Assembly (NCBI GenBank): GCA_011455275.1
Contig: CP015028.1
Coordinates: 124,001 to 188,000, forward strand
Origin: Pasteurellaceae bacterium Orientalotternb1
GTDB lineage: Bacteria; Pseudomonadota; Gammaproteobacteria; Enterobacterales; Pasteurellaceae
Direction: 5' to 3'
DNA: 64,000 nucleotides
Below the pieces are notes generated by a model that worked only from the letters and a program-made list of their open reading frames with translations, did no database searches and was not told where the DNA came from. Positions 37,268 through 46,100 of the stretch are shown one piece after another; position 1 is the stretch's first letter; each line of letters opens with the position of its first letter. Both the position numbers and the translations under genes were made by a program.

Positions 37268-38218
37268 TCAGGCTAAACCGAACCATTTCTTCCATAAAGG
37301 TGACTTTTTTTGTTTATTTCGTTCTATATTAGCCATTCTTTCATTCCACATTCTAACCCATTCTTGATGAGACAGATTATAATCAAATTCTTTCATAAAC
37401 TCATAAGGGTCTTCATATTTACCAAGTGGTTTTATTTCAATTAATTCTTTCGGAGAAATAGGCGTATCAATACCTAAATCGAAGCCATGTATCATAGCAA
37501 TTTTGGCGTACATTAATACTTGTAATTGCAAATAATATTCAAAGTGAACTTCTGTATCGTATACTGCCCGCCTTGCATATTTTGGTTCAAGTAGAATAGA
37601 TAATGCTGAACGCATTTTTTCTATGTTTTTATCGGACAAACCGACATAAAACTGATGATCAGGCATCCTAATTTTATCGCGTTTGAGTTTTTTTTCATCA
37701 TTCAAAAATGTTAATGCTCTTTCTCTTAATAAATCAAAATCCCCTGAAATCGCAAGCAGAGTATTGGCATTAAAAAATGGGCGAAGATCTTTCCTATTAT
37801 AACTAACATCTACATCAACAATCTCATTGCGATGAATAATTAGATATTTTAACAATTCTGGACTATCTGACATCAATATGCTAAAGAAATGGTGAATGTT
37901 AGTTCCGTTATAGGCCCATTGACTATCATATTGACTAAGGATATGCAACTTTCCTGCAATATAGCAGTATCGCTTAAAAGCTAAAACATCATAATTATCC
38001 AGTAAAGAAAGAGAGGCTTTCGCACTATAGGCATCAGCTAAACGACTTATTAAAGAAAATACTCTTCCTCGCCAATAATGAATAGCCTCTAATATCTCAT
38101 TTAGTTCTTTTATACGATTGGAAAGAAGCTCTTCTTTGCTTCTAGTAAAATCGATACTTTGCTCTAGATTAGTATCTCTACAACTAATTAAAAACGTAGG
38201 AAATACATTTTTGCCCAT
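37268..38218 (-). CDS. Candidate immunity protein (Imm49-like) of orphan module 2
   Basis: A 316-aa soluble, helix-rich protein, no signal peptide. It follows the orphan nuclease-like toxin fragment by 9 bases, the usual place of an immunity gene. Size and helical, aromatic-rich pattern (AIHYWRGRVFSLISRLADAYSAK) recall the Imm49 family of polymorphic-toxin immunity proteins, but I cannot confirm this. It ends with a basic segment (KQKKSPLWKKWFGLA). Confidence 0.6.
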   Translation of the reverse strand: MGKNVFPTFLISCRDTNLEQSIDFTRSKEELLSNRIKELNEILEAIHYWRGRVFSLISRLADAYSAKASLSLLDNYDVLAFKRYCYIAGKLHILSQYDSQWAYNGTNIHHFFSILMSDSPELLKYLIIHRNEIVDVDVSYNRKDLRPFFNANTLLAISGDFDLLRERALTFLNDEKKLKRDKIRMPDHQFYVGLSDKNIEKMRSALSILLEPKYARRAVYDTEVHFEYYLQLQVLMYAKIAMIHGFDLGIDTPISPKELIEIKPLGKYEDPYEFMKEFDYNLSHQEWVRMWNERMANIERNKQKKSPLWKKWFGLA

Positions 38219-38227
38219 ATTTATCCC

Positions 38228-38713
38228 TTAATTTTTATTCGGCACAGTAACAGGAATAAGTTTAATATCACCAGTAGTTTTATCCACTGCTACAATCATT
38301 GTTTTTACAGAAACTCCTTTAATTTCAGCACGTTTTAAAATATTATATGCTTCTCCCTTATTATTAATTTTACTCATAACATTATCAATCCATTTTTCTG
38401 ATAATTGATTTGTGTTACCTGCGGCTTTAGTTGAAATTTGAATCGTCCCTTGTTTGCTGATTTGTTTACTATCAATAATCAAAGGAATACCATCTTTTTC
38501 ATAAACTAGTACATGATCGAACCCGTGTTTACCGTTTACACCATACGTTCCATCCTTCACTGGTTTAAAACCTGAACGTGCCGCTACAGAGTTCATTAAT
38601 TCTTCAGTTAGTTTTCCTGTTGGATCGCCTTTAACAATTTGTTGAATTAAATCCCCGTCTAAACCTGTTTTTTTACCTACTCTGAATGCTGCACCTACTT
38701 CCGTGCCATAGCC
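38228..38713 (-). pseudogene. Orphan CdiA-CT toxin fragment, nuclease-like (module 2)
   Basis: An open frame of about 160 codons with no start of its own. It begins GYGTEVGAAFRVGKKTG, similar to the SYGTEVGTAFSVGGKTG stretch of CdiA, and passes through DLIQQIVKGDPTGKLTEELMN. The carboxy part GFDHVLVYEKDGIPLIIDSKQ looks like a PD-(D/E)XK-type nuclease core (D...DxK). A Met at 38596 gives a 122-residue product that would include it. Like other orphan cdiA-CT modules it would be silent until recombined onto cdiA. Confidence 0.7.
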
Positions 38714-38788
38714 TTAGTTTTTATATTTGTAAAATATTTTAAGAATCTGACCGCTTGTATCATCAAAAACGTAATCATAAGTAAAAGA

Positions 38789-38825
38789 GAAAATCATTTG
38801 CTTTGATTTTCAGCAAATGATTTTC
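38789..38825 (-). terminator. Hairpin between orphan modules
   Basis: GAAAATCATTTGCT (38789-38802) pairs with AGCAAATGATTTTC (38812-38825), a perfect 14-bp stem with T-rich sequence after it on the minus strand. It lies downstream of the immunity gene at 38948. Confidence 0.65.
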
Positions 38826-38947
38826 CCTCAACTTAGTAAAGTTACCACCTGCTATAAAGCATTGCAGTGTTGACTAAAAATAAATTTATTAAGCTAACTA
38901 TTCATGCTATTTCTAAGACTCTTATATAAAGGCTAACACTATAAAAA

Positions 38948-39454
38948 TCATTTTTTCTTATAAATGCTCGTAGAATATTCAAACGCATCCATTACAGCTT
39001 TACCTAATTCTTCATCTGATAAATCAATTGGATATGTAAATTCAATTGCTTTACCATAGCGATCTCGCGCAGTACCAAAAGTACCTAGACCATCTTGATG
39101 ATAAGGAGTTATATATAAAACATTATTATGTATAATAACATTCAAAAATAGAGTATCCTTGTAAATTTGCCTATAATTTTTATACCCATATTTTTTCATA
39201 ACTTCTTTATGGATATTTTCTTGAAAAGAAGAAAACAGCACATCATTATCCCAGTAGAATTGAAACTCTGCTTCAGAAATTTCCTTGCTTTCCTCTAATT
39301 CATGGTGAATTACTCTTCCCAGTTCCTTAACGCTAGTCGATATTTCTAAGAAAGTTGGAAGTTTGTGTATATTTGCAAATCTTAATCTTCCTATCAAAGA
39401 GCTTTGTATAGAAATATATTTACTAGTTTTTTCTAAAATAACGTCTCTTTTCAT
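38948..39454 (-). CDS. CdiI-type immunity protein of orphan module 1
   Basis: A 168-aa cytosolic protein starting 2 bases after the stop of the large orphan CdiA-CT gene. The end YPIDLSDEELGKAVMDAFEYSTSIYKKK is typical of one family of contact-dependent-inhibition immunity proteins. It presumably neutralises the nuclease domain encoded immediately before it. Confidence 0.75.
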   Translation of the reverse strand: MKRDVILEKTSKYISIQSSLIGRLRFANIHKLPTFLEISTSVKELGRVIHHELEESKEISEAEFQFYWDNDVLFSSFQENIHKEVMKKYGYKNYRQIYKDTLFLNVIIHNNVLYITPYHQDGLGTFGTARDRYGKAIEFTYPIDLSDEELGKAVMDAFEYSTSIYKKK

Positions 39455-39456
39455 GG

Positions 39457-42400
39457 CTATTTAATTTCCCTTACGATAATGTTAACACCTTGTGATTTCG
39501 CATAATCAACAGACTTGTTAATGGCTTGAATTTTTTCTGTCGATGTTCCATATGGAATTGCTAAATACATTTCTTTTTTTGATATATCTTTATTTGTAAT
39601 ACGTTTAACACCTTTACCATCGCCTTTAAATTGAACCATTTGATCTACATACCTATTTAACTGATAAGTAATTCGTTTAGGATCTTTATAGCCACCGACA
39701 GTATCCATCGTTTTTGCACTGATCGCTGTTCCGTCTGGAAGTAAGTGGTCAAAAGCTTTAAAGTTATTTTTGATCTTATTTAGATCAATAGTACCTTTAG
39801 GTAAGGCACTCTGGAGATATTTTTCCCAGCTTTCTCCCCGTAACTTGATGCTGCCATTCCAGTCAATTCCAATCTTTTTATTCGAAATTACATCTTGTTT
39901 TAGCCCTAGCTTTCCAAATTTATCCATTCCTTTATTTATTTGATCTCCAACAGCTTGAGGAACTTTCTTCGCCATAGCCATTCCTTTCGTCACTGCTTCA
40001 GCGCCGACTTTTGTGACGCCTTTAACAGCACCACCAACACCTGTTACTACCGATGCCAAATCTACCAATAACTTACCTGTTTCTCGTCCAGCATTAAACG
40101 AACCACTTGCACCAGCCTTTTGATACTCTGCTTCTAGCTTATTGATTTGTTCAATATAAGATTGTTTAACAGAGTCAGCTATCTTAGAAAATGCGTCATC
40201 TTGGGAAATCATTGCTTTCATTGCATCTAATGTCTCAATAGGATTCATTGCCATATCAAGAACACTAGAAACCATATCATAAGCACTTTCGGGTACTCCT
40301 GCGATAACCCCTGTTGCAAAAGAAGCATCCTGTCCTAAATCAATGGCATTCCAGTATGCTTTAGTTTTTACTTTACAAGACAAGTTTTGACATTCGGAAA
40401 TCTCTTTTGCATATAATGCTTTCTGTTTACTTGAAAGATAATTATTCTCCACTGCATTCTCAGCAACCTGTATCCCTTGACTTATCGTTGCGAGGTTTTC
40501 CGCGCTATGTCCTGTCGCAGTCAAGCCGCTTGCCACACCCGCAGCTAATTTACTTAAGTTTAAAATCTGCTGCTTTTCAGTGTCCGTCAGTTCGCTTGGC
40601 TTTTTGTTGCCAAACAACGCTTGGCTCAGAATCGGCGCTGCCGCTTCGCCAACACCCGCCGCTATTGCTCCTGTGGTAGCTTTTCCGCCCGTCAGCTCTG
40701 CCTCAATCGCGCCCCATAAAATATGGGCTGGAATGTTGAGTTCTGGATAATTTTGCGTGGCTTCTTTAATCGCTTGGTTGATATACGGCGATGCCGCCCC
40801 TGTTGCTATCGCTTGTGGGCTTTGTCCTGCAAGGGCAAGGCTTAAGGCGGAGGTGATGGCATCAACCTTACGTTTGTTTTCTCCGCCCACTTGCCAACTT
40901 TTCGCTTCTTCGCGTTTGGCTTCCGCCGTTTGGTGGTCGCCCGCTTGTTCTGCCGCTTTCGCTTCGTCTTCAAGTTTGCTTGCCTGTCGGTTACTGAAGG
41001 TGGTTGCCGCCGTCGCAATATGCCCCACATTTTGGCTAATGGCGTTTTGCTCTTTCAGCACTTGGTTGATGTCTTTCGGGGCTTCAACTTGTTTGTTCGC
41101 TTCGGCTAGATCGGTGTTAATGCCGAGTGCTTTCACTGTGGTTTCCGTTGGGTTGCTGTCTTTGTTCAGCGTGATTTTTCCTTCCGTCAACGTCGCTTTT
41201 GTGGTGGTGCTGTCCTTGCCCTGTTCGTGCATCGGCAGGCTTGGGCTCACATTTGTGCCGCTGGATTGGGAATATCCGCCCGCTATCGCACCGCTTGTGG
41301 CACCATAGTTGCTGCTATTTTGGATGTCACTGAAGGTGATTTTGTTCGTTGTCAGTTCGCTATTGGCTGGGTTGGTACTCGCTATCGCACCACCTTCCAG
41401 ATGCACATTGTTAGCCGTGATGTGATAACCACCTTCTTCTGCAAATAAGCCCGATTGCTCCATAACTTGTTTTGAGTTACTTTTGCCTCCGTTCACATTC
41501 GCATTGCCACTAAACTCCCACGCACTGCCAAAACCAAATTCCACTTTGGTTCCTAGCCCAATTTGGTTGCTCTTCTGCTTATGTTCGTCTTGCAGGCTTT
41601 CTATTTTTAGGTTGCCTTTGATGTCGGCATTGATAGTGTTGGCTTTCGCTGTTGCACCCGCGAGCGTGACATCGCCGCCGCTGTTGAGGTTAATCGTCTC
41701 GGCATCAAGGTGACTGTTTTGATAGGTCTTACCTTCGCTCTCTTGTTTGCCTTTGCTAAACCCTTCTTTCGCATAGAACGACCAGCCTGTTTTACCGCCC
41801 ACACTAAAGGCCGTCCCCACTTCTGTGCCGTAGCTTTGGTTTTTCGCAAGGCTTTGATAGTGGCTTTCACCCGCTTGCAGCTCGATACCTTGTTTGGCTG
41901 ATAGGGTGATTTCACTGCCTTCAATACGCTTGCCCTCGCTGTCTCTTGCCGTGAAGTCCGTGTGAGTCGCACTGAGTTTGCCATCTCGAGCTTCTAGGTT
42001 AATCTCTTTTGCATTCAGTACGTTGCCAACACTCTCTTGGCTTGCTCCTCGTTGGTTTTGGCGTGAATGCGAAAGCCCTGTGCCCGTTTCTACTCGGAAT
42101 AACACCGCTTTGTCATCGTGGTTAAGTGCCCTTTCTGTCGTATCGTTAAGCGTATAGCCCTGTGCCGCTAAGCCTAATAGCTGAGCCGCTTTCACTCGGT
42201 CGCTTGCCTCTTTATTTTTCACACTGCTTTCCACCGCATTGATTAAATCAATAATCGGGGAAATCACTCGGGTAAACTGGCCGATTTTTAAATCACTTTG
42301 ATGGCTGCTGTGTTGCTGAGTGTTGTGGGCATTATCAAAAGTCACTTTTTCACCACTCACCAAAATGCGATTTTTTGCTAAAATCTGACCTCTTGTTTGA

Positions 42401-42471
42401 CTAAAATCCTTGCCTGCATCAATATCAACGTTGCCATTCAGGCTTGCAATGGTACTGCCTTGGTGTGTCAC
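39457..42471 (-). CDS. Orphan CdiA C-terminal region with VENN and nuclease-like toxin (module 1)
   Basis: 1004 codons read from GTG at 42471; an in-frame TAA lies directly before it and there is no ribosome-binding site, so it is probably not translated as such. The first 677 or so codons repeat cdiA sequence (43997-46027) up to the VENN motif (40441-40452). The 327 residues after VENN are unique. The carboxy part (GESWEKYLQSALPKG, FKAFDHLLPDGTAISAKTMDT, KEMYLAIPYGTS, VDYAKSQGVNIIVRE) resembles PD-(D/E)XK-like CdiA-CT nucleases such as the EC869 type. Stored toxin tip for exchange with cdiA is the likely role. Confidence 0.82.
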   Translation of the reverse strand: MTHQGSTIASLNGNVDIDAGKDFSQTRGQILAKNRILVSGEKVTFDNAHNTQQHSSHQSDLKIGQFTRVISPIIDLINAVESSVKNKEASDRVKAAQLLGLAAQGYTLNDTTERALNHDDKAVLFRVETGTGLSHSRQNQRGASQESVGNVLNAKEINLEARDGKLSATHTDFTARDSEGKRIEGSEITLSAKQGIELQAGESHYQSLAKNQSYGTEVGTAFSVGGKTGWSFYAKEGFSKGKQESEGKTYQNSHLDAETINLNSGGDVTLAGATAKANTINADIKGNLKIESLQDEHKQKSNQIGLGTKVEFGFGSAWEFSGNANVNGGKSNSKQVMEQSGLFAEEGGYHITANNVHLEGGAIASTNPANSELTTNKITFSDIQNSSNYGATSGAIAGGYSQSSGTNVSPSLPMHEQGKDSTTTKATLTEGKITLNKDSNPTETTVKALGINTDLAEANKQVEAPKDINQVLKEQNAISQNVGHIATAATTFSNRQASKLEDEAKAAEQAGDHQTAEAKREEAKSWQVGGENKRKVDAITSALSLALAGQSPQAIATGAASPYINQAIKEATQNYPELNIPAHILWGAIEAELTGGKATTGAIAAGVGEAAAPILSQALFGNKKPSELTDTEKQQILNLSKLAAGVASGLTATGHSAENLATISQGIQVAENAVENNYLSSKQKALYAKEISECQNLSCKVKTKAYWNAIDLGQDASFATGVIAGVPESAYDMVSSVLDMAMNPIETLDAMKAMISQDDAFSKIADSVKQSYIEQINKLEAEYQKAGASGSFNAGRETGKLLVDLASVVTGVGGAVKGVTKVGAEAVTKGMAMAKKVPQAVGDQINKGMDKFGKLGLKQDVISNKKIGIDWNGSIKLRGESWEKYLQSALPKGTIDLNKIKNNFKAFDHLLPDGTAISAKTMDTVGGYKDPKRITYQLNRYVDQMVQFKGDGKGVKRITNKDISKKEMYLAIPYGTSTEKIQAINKSVDYAKSQGVNIIVREIK
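40441..42471 (-). repeat. 2031-bp direct repeat, orphan copy
   Basis: Aligns without net gaps to 43997-46027 (offset 3556 bases at both ends). It stops exactly at the VENN codons, where toxin sequences diverge. There are scattered substitutions. Recombination between the copies would delete 3556 bp and swap the active toxin/immunity pair. Confidence 0.85.
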
Positions 42472-42564
42472 TTAAAACAATCTTTTACACAAAATTGAAC
42501 ACATAAACTCTCTTATCTGAATCCTAGAACACCCGTGTGGACACAAGCTCCATTAGGAGCAATA

Positions 42565-43161
42565 TCAATTATATTTTGTAAAACTAATAATAAAATGATT
42601 TTTTTTCACAAAAGCAATAAATTTTAAATCCTCAGAAATAATTACAAATGAATTATTAAAAAGGCAAATCATTGAATTAAAAACCCTTAGATAATTAGAA
42701 TATAAAGTTCTCGTTTTTGAAATTAAAGGGGGTTCATACCCATTAACAAACTCAATAACATCCTGTTTTTTATAAGAACCTGGAAAGGCATACATATAAT
42801 TATTATGAGACAGAGATGATATTTTCTTTTCCATAAAAATAAAATCCCTATCATCATCGTAAAAAAAATCTATCGAATCTATTAAATAATCATTCACCCC
42901 CCCCCCTTTATTTTCTTTTATAAATTTAATAAAACCAATATAGTCTTCAGGATATTCATCCCATATTAATTCTAAACATTCGTCATCAACTTTTAAATCA
43001 TATGTGTATAAAAAAAACTCTTTTTGTACATTGTTAATAAAATTAGTAAAATCCATATAAACATATAGATATTTACAATATTCATCATAATTAAGCATAA
43101 AATCATTCTTATCTAGCGTGTTTCCTAAAACATCTAACCAAGGCTCGAATTTATTTTTCAT
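42565..43161 (-). CDS. cdiI: CdiI immunity protein of the main CDI locus, with a G10 tract
   Basis: A 198-aa acidic cytosolic protein overlapping the cdiA stop by 11 bases, the position of cdiI. I recognise no family. Codons 86-88 (Gly-Gly-Gly) plus the next G form an uninterrupted run of ten G on the coding strand (plus-strand C run 42897-42906). In the given sequence the frame is open. Gain or loss of one G would stop translation midway, so immunity could switch on and off. The gene is very AT-rich apart from this run. Confidence 0.8.
   Translation of the reverse strand: MKNKFEPWLDVLGNTLDKNDFMLNYDEYCKYLYVYMDFTNFINNVQKEFFLYTYDLKVDDECLELIWDEYPEDYIGFIKFIKENKGGGVNDYLIDSIDFFYDDDRDFIFMEKKISSLSHNNYMYAFPGSYKKQDVIEFVNGYEPPLISKTRTLYSNYLRVFNSMICLFNNSFVIISEDLKFIAFVKKNHFIISFTKYN
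42897..42906. repeat. Homopolymer C10/G10 inside cdiI
   Basis: Ten consecutive C on the plus strand, in a gene that is otherwise AT-rich. Tracts of this length are common phase-variation sites in Pasteurellaceae and Neisseria. Confidence 0.95.
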
Positions 43162-46100
43162 AGCGAACCTCTACGAGAGTTTTACCTTCTGAACTCTGCC
43201 ATTCAATAGTTTTTGGACCTGTTGTACTAGGTCTATAAATAGCTTTAACACCATCATTAAATATTGCAATACTAACTCTTTCTCCTTGCTTAACTGAAAT
43301 AGCACCTACCACTATTTCATTCCAATCTGCATCTCTAGAAATATTGCTTGGTTTTGTCGCATTTCTGGTATTACTAGTCGTAGTATCAATACTATTTGCT
43401 AGATGTTTATTAATTCTCTGTAAAGAACTTTCATTAGATCCTTTAAAATCTCCTATTTGCATAGGTTTACCATAATTTGGGTTGGACTTAGATAATGCAT
43501 TATCACTCCAATGCCCTACTTTAATTTCTCCACCCGTCAATATGGAAGATTTTTCATCTAGTAGATTATTAGAGATATTTCCACCTGTATGATTTGGTAG
43601 ATCATAGTCCACAGGATATTGAATACCTCCTGTATCATTGATCACAATTCTTGGATCAATGATCTGTTTTCCCCCATAGCTTGTTACTACCAAATCAGGG
43701 TCAACTGGTGTAAAGCCTCCACTTGTATTTGGAATCCAAACTTGATTTCCTATAAAGAGACTACCTTTTCCATTTACAATTTCTTCATTTAAATATTGAC
43801 GTTGCAAATCAGTTAATTTGGCTATTTGAGTAGGATCATTTGAACTTGCCGCTTTAATCGCATCCGTAATTTCATCTTTTGAAAGTACTATTGCGGTTCC
43901 AATACCTAAACCTGATAATGCCTCTAGACACTTTTGTGTACAAATAGCTTTTCTAGCACTAGGATAAACTTCCTTAACAATTTTAGTTGCAAGATGATTA
44001 TTCTCCACTGCATTCTCAGCCACTTTCATCCCTTGGCTAATCGTTACGATATTTTCTGCACTGTTCCCTGTTGCCGTGAGTCCACTCGCCACACCCGCAA
44101 CCAGTTTGCTTAAGTTCAAAATCTGTTGTTTCTCAGACTCCGTCAGTTCGCTTGGCTTTTTGTCTCCAAACAATGCTTGTGACAAGATTGGGGCTGCCGC
44201 TTCACCAACGCCCGCTGCAATAGCTCCTGTGGTGGCTTTTCCGCCCGTCAGCTCCGCCTCAATCGCTCCCCATAAAATATGGGCTGGAATATTGAGTTCT
44301 GGGTAGCTTTCTGTCGCTTCTTTAATCGCTTGGTTGATATACGGCGATGCCGCACCCGTTGCTATCGCTTGTGGGCTTTGTCCTGCAAGGGAGAGGCTTA
44401 ATGCAGAAGTGATGGCATCAACCTTACGTTTGTTTTCTCCGCCCACTTGCCAACTTTTCGCTTCTTCGCGTTTGGCTTCCGCCGTTTGGTGGTCGCCCGC
44501 TTGTTCTGCCGCTTTCGCTTCGCCTTCAAGTTTGCTTGCCTGTCGGTTACTGAAAGTCGTTGCCGCCGTCGCAATATGCCCCACATTTTGGCTAATAGCA
44601 TTTTGCTCTTTCAGCACTTGGTTAATGTCTTTCGGGGATTCCACCTGCTGATTCGCTTGGGCTAGGTCGGTGTTAATGCCGAGGGCTTTTGCCGTGGTTT
44701 CCGTCGGGTTGCTATCTTTGTTCAGCGTGATTTTCCCTTCCGTCAACGTGGCTTTTGTGATGGTGTTGTCCTTGCCCTGTTGGTGCATCGGCAGACTTGG
44801 GCTGACGCTGGCTCCTCCTGATTGCGAATATCCACCCGATATCGCTCCACTTGTCGCGCTATAGTTGCTACTGTTTTGGATGTCGCTGAAGGTAATTTGG
44901 TTTGTCGCCAATTCACTGTTGCTTGGGTTACTGCTTGTAATTGCACCGCCTTTTAGGTTCACGTTATTGGCACTGATGTGATAACCACCCTCTTCCGCAA
45001 ACAAGCCCGATTGCTCGGTAACTTGTTTTGCGTTGCCTGAACCACCGCTTGCATTGGCGTTGCCTTTAAATTCCCATCCAGTTGTGAAACCAAACTCGAC
45101 TTGCGTTCCAAGCCCTAGTTGATTGCTCTTCTGCTTGTGTTCGTCTTGCAGGCTTTCGATGGTGAGATTGCCCTTGATGTCGGCATTGAGAGTATTGGCT
45201 TTAGCCGTTGCACCTTTTAGCAGCACATCGCTACCACTATTGAGATTGATTGTCTCGGCATCAAGGTGGCTATTTTGGTAAGTTCTACCTTCACTCTCTT
45301 GTTTGCCTTTGCTAAACCCTTCTTTCGCATAGAACGACCAGCCTGTTTTACCGCCCACACTAAAGGCTGTCCCCACTTCTGTGCCGTAGCTTTGGTTTTT
45401 CGCAAGGCTTTGATAGTGGCTTTCACCCGCTTGCAGCTCGATACCTTGTTTGGCTGATAGGGTGATTTCACTGCCTTCAATACGCTTGCCCTCGCTGTCT
45501 CTTGCCGTGAAGTCCGTGTGAGTCGCACTGAGTTTGCCATCTCGAGCTTCTAGGTTAATCTCTTTTGCATTCAGTACGTTGCCAACACTCTCTTGGCTTG
45601 CTCCTCGTTGGTTTTGGCGTGAATGCGAAAGCCCTGTGCCCGTTTCTACTCGGAATAACACCGCTTTGTCATCGTGGTTAAGTGCCCTTTCTGTCGTATC
45701 GTTAAGCGTATAGCCCTGTGCCGCTAAGCCTAATAGCTGAGCCGCTTTCACTCGGTCGCTTGCCTCTTTATTTTTCACACTGCTTTCCACCGCATTGATT
45801 AAATCAATAATCGGGGAAATCACTCGGGTAAACTGGCCGACTTTTAAATCACTTTGATGGCTGCTATGTTGTTGAGTGTTGTGAGCATTGTCAAAAGTTA
45901 CTTTTTCACCACTCACCAAAATGCGATTTTTTGCTAAAATCTGACCGCTTGTTTGACTAAAATCCTTGCCTGCATCAATATCAACATTGCCATTCAGGCT
46001 TGCAATGGTACTGCCTTGGTGTGTTACTTGTTTGCCATTTTGGCTACTTAGTTTGCGGTTATAGCCCGAAAAACGCTCCGTCTCTGACACTACCGCTTCG

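Noticed and set aside
40407..41984. Several 60-180 codon frames antisense to the orphan cdiA region (and again at 44076-45540)
   Set aside because: They mirror the repeated cdiA coding strand, have no ribosome-binding sites and recur only because the DNA is duplicated.
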